Of a stretch of 64,000 nucleotides of DNA, positions 55,899 to 64,000 are shown piece by piece. Made by a program: the position numbers and the translations under genes. The DNA lies in NCBI GenBank assembly GCA_963930645.1, contig OZ005651.1:131419475-131483474 (forward strand), written 5' to 3'. This stretch comes from Salticus scenicus. Its lineage: Eukaryota > Arthropoda > Arachnida > Araneae > Salticidae. Numbering within the stretch: the stretch's first letter is position 1; the number at the start of each line of letters is the position of its first letter. The notes under the pieces are model-generated. The model was not told where the DNA came from. It was given only the letters and a program-made list of their open reading frames with translations, and searched no databases.

Positions 55899-57021
55899 TT
55901 GTGCGCTTTTGGAACAAAAACTAGACGAAGAACATTTGGCTTGTTGCCATCATATCTACGATCGTGTATTGAAAAAAATATTTTTGAAGCTAAAATTTAT
56001 CAGGTTATGACAAGTCCAGATATCCCAGTTTTTAAATGTTTAAAGAAAATTGGAAAACTGATAATTTCAATGAGAATCATTTTTTCAATGGAATAGTAAA
56101 ATATTTTGAAAATTCCGAAATCGACGAAATGTTATATTTTTATGAAGCTAACAAGTTAAAAGAAAATATAGTAAGAGACAACTATAGAGAGTTTATAGAG
56201 CTTTCTATTTTATTTTTTCTCAGCTGTATCAATTGATGCGCGTTTAAAGACCTCCAGGTAACATCATCCTGACAATATCACTGCTCTCAGTTTAAATTAA
56301 CGAAGACAAAAAAAAAAAAAAAAAAGAAAGCACGTGTTTTTTATTGTGACAACCTATGGTAATACATGATTGCATGCAATTCTGCAGTGAAGACTCTTTA
56401 CCACGATTTATATTTCCTAAATTCTGTACAAACATGAAAATCTCGAAGTCAGCATTTATGGTATTTAGCTGAAGAAAAAGTTGTCTTGTCCCTATTAAAA
56501 TTATATAAGTTAGTCAAGAAACAAAAGCAAAAGTTGTGGCAAAAATGAATAAGGAAATAGTCTGAGTTTCGAGAAAAGATGCATTTCACCAGAAGAAGAA
56601 TTTATCGGTTTGTTGTACGGTATTTTGTTCTTGTTACGTTAAAATTAATTCATACCTATATATATATATATCCTTACAGTTTTTAAAAATACTGTTGTTC
56701 TTTTATTTTATTTAAAATAAGAATTAGGGGGATTTTATATCAATAAAGGGAAAAAATGTATTCACGTGTCTGAAAATTAACGATAGCTTTCTTCAAGAGG
56801 GCCCATTTTTATGGGAAACAAACGCCACATTTTTGGAAGACAAACTTACTGTATTCTAGATTAAAGCAGTGAACTTTACAGCTGAAAGATCTGTAAAGTT
56901 AATATATTTTTTTATTACAGTAGCAAAGGAAAAACAACAACAGCATTTATTACATTGTGTACAAGAACACAGACAAAAGTACCTTGTTTGCAAAAAAATA
57001 AAAGGAAAATATCCTATGTAA
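55899..57021 (+). pseudogene. Decayed multicopy transposon-type ORF of unnamed family
   Basis: A series of frames in one order reads like one long protein. TFGLLPSYLRSCIEKNIFEA (about 55930) is followed by YFENSEIDEMLYFYEANKLK and ENIVRDNYREFIELSILFFL (56100-56220), then HLWYLAEEKVVLSLLKLYKL (about 56455-56515). TAERSVKLIYFFITVAKEKQ then QQHLLHCVQEHRQKY lead to TAA at 57019-57021. The motifs NIVRDNYREFIEL, HLWYLAEE and TAERSVKLI remind me of a hypothetical protein repeated in many invertebrate genomes and probably carried by a DNA transposon, but I cannot name it. Stops and frameshifts separate all blocks, for example after 56236, so it is dead. No zinc-finger or DDE motif can be read. Confidence 0.45.
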
Positions 57022-57381
57022 GTACTTTGTTAAATGTGTTAAATGTAAAGTGTTTATAAATTCATTATTTAAAGGCATTTTCACGTATTTTCTCTGAAGT
57101 TAAATGAAAGTGAAAAATTTGCCTTATCAATCCAGTACTAACTTACGCATAACACGTTAAAAAGCTATATTAGGATTTTTCCTCCAAATCGCCACGTGTT
57201 AACATTATCCTAGAAAGCTGATATTTTGCTAAAAAGTGTTTAGGTTCAAATAGAAAAAAATTAAATGATATTTCACATAATAAGATAAATAATGCTATTA
57301 TTACATAAGAACCTACTATTATCAGTGTAATATATTACTGAAAAGATCATATTGAATAAATAACGCTTCCATCCTATCTCT

Positions 57382-57433
<52 letters not shown>

Positions 57434-57644
57434 AGAGAGAGAGAGTGTCATTTCTCTAATCTTTGTCATACTAATAATAAATATATAAATAAAACTTTCG
57501 TTTAAATCAAATTCTATTTAGGATACAATTTTAATTTTGTTCTTTCACTGTGCATAATTTTGGTAATTTAGTTGCTTTTTACATCGCTTTTAAAAAATAT
57601 TTATTCTATTTATTCATTTTTATTCTATTATATTTTTTTCCTGT

Positions 57645-57679
<35 letters not shown>

Positions 57680-58544
57680 ATGCCTGTTATAATAAAAATT
57701 ATAATAATAATAATAATAACACGAATTTCTTTCTTTTTTTTTTTTTTTTTTTTTTTTTTGAGTAAATGGATGTATTTCTGTAATAATATATCTTTAGGAA
57801 AAAAAAAACCCCGAAAATTCACTTCTTTTCCTTTGCACAATAAATGTTCTAAAAATCATACAAGAACAACTTATATGATTCAGCATCAAACAAGTAACGA
57901 GTTTGAATACTCTCTTTCCCATAATGAATTTACAAAAAACAAAACTATGAACACCGTGACTACCGAAATCCAAATCATACGAAAACAACTAGACCGAATC
58001 ACATCGTACGAGTAACGAATAAAACACCCATCTTTCAGCATCTGACAACCATTGCATGCCGCATGTTAGATTCAGCATCATACTATACGAAAAAGTACAT
58101 CGAAAACGTAACGAGTAACGCGAATAAGACACCGCTTCTTTCGCATCAGACTTTCCGCACTGATATTCGAACTTTGCGTTATTTTTTTACAGTTAGTCTG
58201 CCTGTGAAATTTAACTTCGTTAAGATTACATATTAGTCAAATATTCTTTTGAAATAAGTAATGGCTTTGATTATTTTAGATATTTCTAATATTTTATTCA
58301 AAGTATTATTCTAAACTGAATTTTATTGTGTATTACTTTAATATTAATATAGTCTATGCCCGTGACATTTAACGCCGAAGATACTTTAACACCACCGTTT
58401 AACGAAATAATATTGTCAAGATGTTAATTTAAGCAGTCATCATGAGATAGGTTAGGAGTGATTATTTGATGTTGATTATTTCGTCATGGGGATAGGGAAT
58501 GGGATTACTGATTTTTTTTTTTCATCTGATTTTTTCTCGAGACT

Positions 58545-58640
58545 ATTTTTTGGTTGGTTGGTTGGTTTTTACGTCGCACTAGTGCTGTGCAGATGGGCAA
58601 TTGGCGACGGTCTGGGACACACAATGTTTTAAGGTGTTAA
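58545..58640 (+). repeat. Unclassified dispersed-repeat fragment
   Basis: (TTGG)n then TTTTTACGTCGCACTAGTGC and GGGCAATTGGCGACGGTCTG. The GC-rich block stands out from its surroundings and looks like part of a SINE or MITE, but no second copy occurs in the window. Confidence 0.3.
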
Positions 58641-59411
58641 GAATAGTTAAATATGGTCGTATGTTAAAATTAAGTGTCTGAGAAAATAAATCATTTTATG
58701 CAGTTTTTGTAAACAAAATTTATATTTTAATTTTTAAAGCAAGTGTTTCTAATTTTAGAAAACATATCCAGAGTGACTGTTTGTTAAATATGATTATAGT
58801 TCAACTTTCACGAGTTGGCACTTCGTCCGTCCTCTTTCTCGAAGAGTTTACTTTAAAGAAGGGGTGCACAAAGTGAAAAGAATAAATGGGTGGGGAAAAA
58901 GAAAGTTTGCCATGAGACTAACGCATCAAGCCTGTAATTTTTACTTCTCGCCGGCTGAAATCAGTTTTGCCAGTTGAAAAGTACATATTTTAACATTTAA
59001 AAATCAATGACACAATAGTTAAAAAAAAAGAGAGAGAGAGAGAAAAGAAAAGAAAAGAAAACGCTTCTCAATCATGCTTGTGTTTTAAATAGGCACTAGT
59101 GCTTTATTTGGATAAATAAGTTTCTAGCAATGTATTTAAACAAGAAAGAAAAATCGTGCTTTTTTCATGGAATATAAATTATTGTCCACGCATTTTATTT
59201 TGTATTTCAGGAAAAAAATATATTAATAGTTTAACTGTTAAAGATAAATGATAAATTAGGCTGCATTTCTGTAGTCCTCTATAGTGTCGATGAAAATATA
59301 TGCATCATGTATAGCGTATTAAAAATTAAAGGTATAGTTAAAAAAAAAAAAAAAAGATGAAATCATTTCGAACAATTTTCTCTTATATCGCATAATGTAT
59401 TTAAAATTTAT

Positions 59412-59480
59412 TAGCCCCTCCACCAGTGATCGGGAGGTTCTGCTCTCAAAGCTGGAATTTCCGAATTCGAATCCATTGTC
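59412..59480 (+). repeat. SINE head fragment
   Basis: CCACCAGTGATCGGGAGGTT and CTCAAAGCTGG match the heads at 8.39 and 4.26 kb, with AATTCGAATCC in the B-box position. The body is absent, so this is a 3'-truncated copy. Confidence 0.6.
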
Positions 59481-60851
59481 AACAGATACTCTGTTGTAAC
59501 AGATACAAATTTCGAGTTATTTACGCTAAAGTAGTTGTTAAAATACACTTCAAAGATTTTTTTCATTAGGTAACATGTAATGCATTGCAGTAATGTACCA
59601 AATTTATGATTATACGTATATTTATGAAAGTTATCTTTAGGACTAATAGACAAACGAAACCAAGTCTTTAACACTTTTTAATTTTGTTTGAAAATATTTT
59701 AAAATAAAAAAAATAGGGAAAAGTTTTTTCGCTTTTTTTTTTTAGAAAAATATTTTAAAAATTATTGAATAAAAAAAGGGGGAATTTTATTAAAATAAAA
59801 TGACCTGTACACATAATTTACAGTATTATGTACAACAGCTCTCAGAATATTTGCATTCACATCAATTACGAATAAATGAGATAATTTCTTAATTTCTTAT
59901 ATTATTGTTATAATAGCTTTGAATTTCTATGTATTTTGTCTAAATAAATAAAAAAAAAGACATGTTAATTTAAAAAAAAAAAAAAATCTAATGACAGGAG
60001 TGTAGTTCTTTATTCGATTTTTAAAATAATCAATTATTATTACTATTATTATTAACGATATAAAAAAAAGAAAGAAGGAAAAAGGTAAAAAATAAATAAA
60101 AAGAAAAGAAGAGAAAAAAGACTGAAAACCGAAATTTTGAAATATCGTTTAGACAATCATAACATTCTTCATCGTATTAATAACTTATTATAATGTAACA
60201 AATATTTTTGTTAGATATAACATATTGGAAAGCCCAAAAGTTCTCCTAATTTAGAAATAAATAAATAGATAATAAAAAATATTTTCGCCAAAATGTCTCG
60301 AAACTGGTAAAGATAGCAACCACCTCTATTTTCACCCTCAACCGATTTTAAGGTAATGGAATCGTCGCTGCCTACGTCATGCTTGATTGACAGGTGCCAA
60401 CTCCTGAAAGGTGCACTATAAAAAAAAAAATATTAATTTTCTTGTCAATCTGGAATGTTCAAGTTCTTCCGAAAATCAAAAGAGACAATTACTTAGTAGT
60501 TTAAAATTTGGGATTCTTAAAGGTGTTTTTCAAAGATTTGTTATTAGTATTCATTTGTTTCTTAATCATATGGCTTATAATATAAGCAATTTTTTTTTTT
60601 TTTTTTTTTTTTTAACAGAAAACGACACTCATGCACGTGTCACTTGATATTACTTGAAATATTCTGCTTTCATGTTTAAATGGAAGTACTTATGCTAACT
60701 CACTTGGGACGAACGTTTGTGTAAAACTTTGACTCTACCACTATTTCATATCAGCTTTTTTTTTTTTTTTTTAATTATTATTCCCAGAAGTTATAGTGTT
60801 AAATAAAGTGAAGCATTGGGACTCAAAAACATAAACCGCATCTACTATGCA

Positions 60852-60854
<3 letters not shown>

Positions 60855-60917
<63 letters not shown>

Positions 60918-60918
60918 T
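60855..60918. repeat. (CA)n-(TA)n compound microsatellite
   Basis: About 24 CA units followed by about 7 TA units. Confidence 0.9.
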
Positions 60919-60932
60919 ACACATCCCGAAAG

Positions 60933-61225
60933 TACAGCGCTTAGAATATACAGTGTGGCTAGCGCTTATGATCGAATGCTTAAAATACTGTTTAAAAAAT
61001 TAAGCTTCCCAGAAGGCGCTACGATCGAATTTTTTTGGCTCAAACCGAAGAGCTGATTGGCTTTTCCCAGTTTCGTCTGCTCAATATCGTGATCTAAGCA
61101 TATAATTAACCAATAGGGAGTTTTTCAAGCAATAAACTCGATCGCACTGGCCTCTGGTGAGAGGCTTAATTTTTAAGGCACTGATTTGCTGGTTTCTTTC
61201 CACACTATATATTCTAGGCGCTGTA
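60933..61225. mobile_element. 293 bp MITE with perfect 7 bp target duplication
   Basis: Inverted ends TACAGCGCTTAGAATATACA and TACAGCGCCTAGAATATATA, both followed by GTGTGG (26 bp, 2 mismatches). CCGAAAG occurs directly at 60926-60932 and 61226-61232. A 7 bp duplication is not typical of hAT (8) or Tc1 (2); P or Dada-like groups are possible. No coding. Confidence 0.8.
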
Positions 61226-61419
61226 CCGAAAGGATTAGAAAGACTTTAGCCATACATAAACTAAATAATAGTAAGTTATAATATGTTGTAAGAATCTATT
61301 ACCAAAGAGAGTATGGAACGAAGTAACCTATTATTGAAAATTAACTGTTTATCGAATCCCTAGTTGTCATGGAAAATGAAACAGAGTTTAAATTTTACAA
61401 TTTTTTATTTATTCCTTAT

Positions 61420-62343
61420 AACATATTACGAAAAAAAAAAAAAAAAACCCTATTCAAAATTACTTTTTTTCGCCTTTACACGTTTCTTCAAACGCTCCGG
61501 CCACTCATCTATCGCTGCACGCACGACTTCAATCGGAATTTCTGCTGCTGTCTTCACTAAATCTGCTTTTAAAGTCTCAATATTTCCACGAGACTTAGCG
61601 CAGGCCTTCTCCTTTTACCTGACATTTTTACACCTTTTCACAAAAACGTAGCCGGCTTTCCCCTTCATACGAAATTCCTCACCAAACCATTACTGAGGCA
61701 GGGTGGTGACAGGAATTTTTTCGGCAGCTTCTTTGGAACTTCGAGCTAACACCCTGTCATTTTGCTTCTTGAATTTTTCCTCTAAAGTGAAGATTTTTCA
61801 TTCGAAAAAAGATTTTGCCGATGGTTATCGCCCGCGTGCCGCTGTAACAGGCCTTTCGTCTGATCTTGCGAATATCCTTAAGAGCAGCCGTAAGTCGTGA
61901 CCAGTACTTCTACGGTAAGCACCAAGTCCCAGGTCTTGTTTTATAATGCGAGACATTGTCCTGGTAAGGATATTCATCATTTTAAGGATGACCATGATTT
62001 CTTGCTTACGTAGCGTATTTCTGAGAATCCTTTCTTTTGCGGTTTTAACAGCTTCTGGTGTTCTGCTCGTACGAGGACGACCAATTCGTGGCCTGTCGTC
62101 GGTAGAAGAAGTTTCATTATACCTCTTAATAGCTTGCTGGATGAACTTCGTTGAAATTTTCAGCGGCTTCAGCAAGTTGAAAATCTTCTTCGGTTTCTTG
62201 CCACGCTTGTGTAAAGCAATTACTGCGATTTTATTTTCTTTTTCCCCCAACTCCATCTTAACTTGCAAAATGTTTAACAAATACTGGTAATTTTTGTAGT
62301 GCTCACACACTATTTGTACTGCTACAAAACATAGCGGTGTCAT
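61420..62343 (-). pseudogene. mariner-group (maT/DD37D-like) transposase, internally deleted
   Basis: Minus strand. The N-terminal helix-turn-helix block KIAVIALHKRGKKPKKIFNL ... RIGRPRTSRTPEAVKTAKER (about 62040-62260) is open. After a frame break near 61830 comes NLFSNEKSFTLEEKFKKQND then RVLARSSKEAAEKIPV (about 61715-61820). The last block, IPIEVVRAAIDEWPERLKKR VKAKK (about 61455-61530), is the C-terminus. Family knowledge places the first catalytic Asp in the F-S-D-E-K position; here it is Asn. The region that should hold the second and third catalytic Asp is missing: the frame jumps from FVKRCKNVR to the CAK..GNIETLKADLVKTAAE block. It is therefore triply dead. The right terminal repeat CACAGTTATACATAGTCCTG ends at 62418 next to TA (62419-62420). 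No left end was found. Confidence 0.75.
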
Positions 62344-62413
62344 TTCCAGAACATTAAAAAAATAGTGATTGTTTTATTTTAGTGGACAAAACTTATGGCA
62401 GGACTATGTATAA

Positions 62414-62418
<5 letters not shown>

Positions 62419-62448
<30 letters not shown>
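62419..62448. repeat. (TA)n tract between two transposons
   Basis: TA run joining the mariner relic to the next Tc1-like element. Confidence 0.85.
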
Positions 62449-62453
<5 letters not shown>

Positions 62454-62694
62454 GTCAAAACAATTAAAGGATATTGCGTAAGTCTCACATAAAATAACGG
62501 TATAAGTGAAATTTTTTTTCCAGGAAATGGAAGAAGAGAGTCACAAATACAACTTTTTCTCATTTTCAAACATCGGAGTATGCAAATTTTGAGTTTAGCA
62601 TCAAAAACGATCCTTTAATAGCAGTGAATGATATTTGGCTTCCAACTTAATGAAACACAAAGAGGAAAAGATTGATCGATATTGCTTTGTTTCG

Positions 62695-63000
62695 ATGAGT
62701 GCGATGTCTCAAAGAAGTTACTTAACAGATTCAGAAGTTTGGAAAATTGTTGGTCGGTTAGAAGTGTGTGTGTGTGGGGGGGGGGGGGTAACAAAACCGA
62801 AGTAGCAGAAGACATTGGAATTTCCCAAAGTGTGATTTCCACAAGAGGAACCGTTTTTTGGAGACTGGAAATGCAGGTCGTCAGATTTGAGGGTGGGGGT
62901 TGATGGTCTGTGCTGGCATCTCCATTGGTGGGCGCAGTGATCTCCACATCATTCGAAATGAAGCTCTGACCGGTCGCCGATATAGGGATGACATCCGCAG
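62695..63000 (+). pseudogene. Tc1-like transposase fragment, plus-strand half
   Basis: From ATG 62695 the frame reads MSAMSQRSYLTDSEVWKIVG. It is then disrupted by an expanded TG/G run (62766-62789), resuming as NKTEVAEDIGISQSVIS, the first helix-turn-helix. After 62890 it jumps to MVCAGISIGGRSDLHIIRNE and ALTGRRYRDDI, which belongs to the catalytic domain, so the linker, second DNA-binding region and first catalytic Asp are deleted. No further catalytic residue follows because the opposite half begins. Confidence 0.65.
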
Positions 63001-63004
63001 ACGT

Positions 63005-63361
63005 ATTGCTACAGCGTGGAGTAGGTTTCGGACAGTTTGGTTCGAAATTGTGGTGCGAATAATCGAGCGAAGATGTTGTTGAAACAGGGTGGCTTTCATA
63101 TTTTGGTGTCTCCAAACCGTTAGCATTTAATATCGATCTTCATTGGGCGTTGTTGTACGTCTACAACTTTGCCCGGCCTGGTCTTCTGCCTGCATTTTCA
63201 GTCTCCAAAAAATGGTTCCAAATCTTGGAAATTACACTTTGTGAAACTCCATTAGCTTCTGTTACTTCAGCTTTTGTTTGTCCCCCCCCCCCCTCTAACC
63301 GACCAACAACTCTCCAAGTTTCTGAATCTGTTAAATGACTTCGTTGAGACACCGCACTCAT
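63005..63361 (-). pseudogene. Tc1-like transposase fragment, minus-strand half
   Basis: From ATG at 63359-63361 the minus strand reads MSAVSQRSHLTDSETWRVVG, then KAEVTEANGVSQSVISKIWN and HFLETENAGRRPGRAK: an intact first helix-turn-helix. After a frame change near 63165, TTTPNEDRY and, following an in-frame stop, TISNQTVRNLLHAV (about 63005-63150) continue into the second DNA-binding region. The catalytic domain is absent. It is a different copy of the same family as the plus-strand half (visible amino-acid differences). Confidence 0.7.
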
Positions 63362-63617
63362 CCAAACAACGCACTTATTGAATGTCTTTATCTTTCATTA
63401 AGTTGAAAACCAAATTTCATTCTCAGTCGCTAAAGCGTCATTTTTAACGCCAATCTCAAAATTTCAAAATTTCAATTTCTAATAATGATTAAATTATTTT
63501 TAATACATCATTCGAAAGATATTTTAAAGTTTTCACCAGATTTACACGTTTTGAGGTGTCCTGATTAGGTTTTCTTTTGCATATCAGCTAATTGAGTTAG
63601 ACCGTTCAAAATTGGTA

Positions 63618-64000
63618 CAGTAGTGGACAAAATTGTGAAAACCTTTTGAAAAAAGTTGATTTTAGTGGTTTAATGTCTAATAACACTACTTTTTTTTGTA
63701 CCAATACTATAAAATTATATATCATTGTAAAAGTAATTTAATCAAGATTGCAAAGCAATAATATTTAAGAATATTTTTTTAATAGAACAGCATTTATAAA
63801 GAAGAAAGGTGATATACATAGAAAAAATGAGATATACAAAAATTTTCACCATATCAGTTAATACTTATTTGGGTAACCTTTAGCCATAATTACGGCCTTA
63901 CAGTGCTTTTCCATGGAATGAACCAACTTCTTTAGTTCTGCAACTGTTATAACATGAAACCAAGATTGAGTTATTGCTTCTGTTAATTGTGTTTTATTGC
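63618..64000 (-). mobile_element. Tc1-like element, right-truncated by the window edge
   Basis: The left terminal repeat CAGTAGTGGACAAAATTGTG begins at 63618 after TA (63616-63617). An AT-rich untranslated part follows and then the transposase C-terminus on the minus strand. The rest lies beyond 64000. Confidence 0.8.
63858..64000 (-). CDS. Tc1-like transposase, C-terminal end (partial)
   Basis: An open minus-strand frame from the window edge to TAA at 63858-63860. It reads TQLTEAITQSWFHVITVAEL then KKLVHSMEKHCKAVIMAKGY and PNKY. The pattern W..I....L..LV.SM...C.AVI.AKG...KY is the C-terminus of Tc1-family transposases, downstream of the catalytic DDE residues. The visible 46 codons are uninterrupted, so this copy could be intact; the catalytic part is outside the window. 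Confidence 0.75.
   Translation of the reverse strand, partial: NKTQLTEAITQSWFHVITVAELKKLVHSMEKHCKAVIMAKGYPNKY

Larger units (their letters stand above)
57022..60925. other. AT-rich DNA with simple repeats and SINE fragments
   Basis: (AC)n at 57385-57411, poly(A) and poly(T) near 57645 and 57735, (GA)n at 59027-59060, (CA)n-(TA)n at 60855-60918. The 147-codon frame at 57572-58015 is partly translated homopolymers with an unrecognised tail. No gene called. Confidence 0.45.
62449..63607. mobile_element. Chimeric Tc1-like element with two opposed transposase 5' ends
   Basis: Outer ends AACTGGTCAAAACAATTAAA and inverted GAACGGTCTAACTCAATTAG are similar. Both halves begin with a Tc1-like transposase N-terminus pointing inward, so the element is a long imperfect inverted repeat with the junction near 63000. 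The two coding fragments are given separately. Confidence 0.65.

Noticed and set aside
57572..58015. 147-codon plus-strand frame
   Set aside because: First half is translated poly(A) and poly(T); remaining part has no recognisable domain.
62615..63115. 166-codon minus-strand frame
   Set aside because: Antisense and out-of-frame reading across the chimeric Tc1-like element; proline-rich run comes from the C-rich tract.
1..64000. CRISPR arrays, operons, bacterial promoters or riboswitches
   Set aside because: Sequence has eukaryotic transposon content and no regularly spaced direct repeats of CRISPR type; prokaryotic features are not expected or seen.

Overview
This window looks like a stretch of an AT-rich arthropod nuclear genome, most likely from a chelicerate such as a spider. 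The evidence is strong A+T bias, many poly(A)/poly(T) and (TA)n tracts, Tc1/mariner, hAT-like, piggyBac-like and pogo-like debris, a Ty3/gypsy element whose Gag has a long EEMK/GQ-type coiled-coil N-terminus, a DUF4817-type helix-turn-helix fragment, and tRNA-derived SINE pieces. The chelicerate assignment is inference. I recognise no host protein-coding gene, rRNA or tRNA gene. Almost everything that can be named is mobile DNA.

Layout. 0-1 kb: minus-strand remnant of a DDE transposase. 4-11 kb: a pogo/Tigger-like MITE, two SINE copies, a 1.1 kb element that is nearly one huge palindrome, a hAT-type MITE, and two pogo-like elements whose terminal motif is repeated internally. 11.5-14 kb: two TA-flanked DNA transposons landed side by side in one (TA)n tract; one has 300 bp inverted repeats around a DUF4817 fragment. 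16-19.5 kb: a pogo-like MITE and a full-length but dead Tc1-like element. 21.4-27.0 kb: a young Ty3/gypsy LTR retrotransposon with intact gag, a -1 frameshift signal at the gag stop, and a broken, integrase-deleted pol. 27.0-33 kb: a GIY-YIG nuclease fragment boxed by 77 bp inverted repeats, a 4.3 kb inverted-repeat element carrying a nested pogo-like element and a hAT MITE, and a 0.86 kb fold-back Tc1-like element. 35-50 kb: tandem duplications, several MITE families (one with its own empty site in the window), a 3.5 kb long-TIR element, and a four-level nest of transposons at 45-46 kb. 51-57 kb: a hAT MITE, a promoter-like island, a third well-formed pogo-like element with nested and abutting MITEs, and a decayed transposon-type ORF. 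60.9-64 kb: a MITE with a 7 bp target duplication followed by three Tc1/mariner relics back to back.

How parts relate. The elements are layered: target-site duplications and empty sites visible inside the window give relative ages (for example, the hAT MITE at 7.4 kb and the SINE piece at 7.2 kb are absent from the paralogous repeat at 31.8 kb). The LTR retrotransposon is the youngest large element (5 substitutions and 2 single-base indels between 632 and 634 bp LTRs) and the only one with a long intact reading frame. The best candidates for something under-described are its frameshift module, the pogo-like class with repeated terminal motifs, the GIY-YIG cassette inside inverted repeats, and the large long-TIR elements without recognisable genes.
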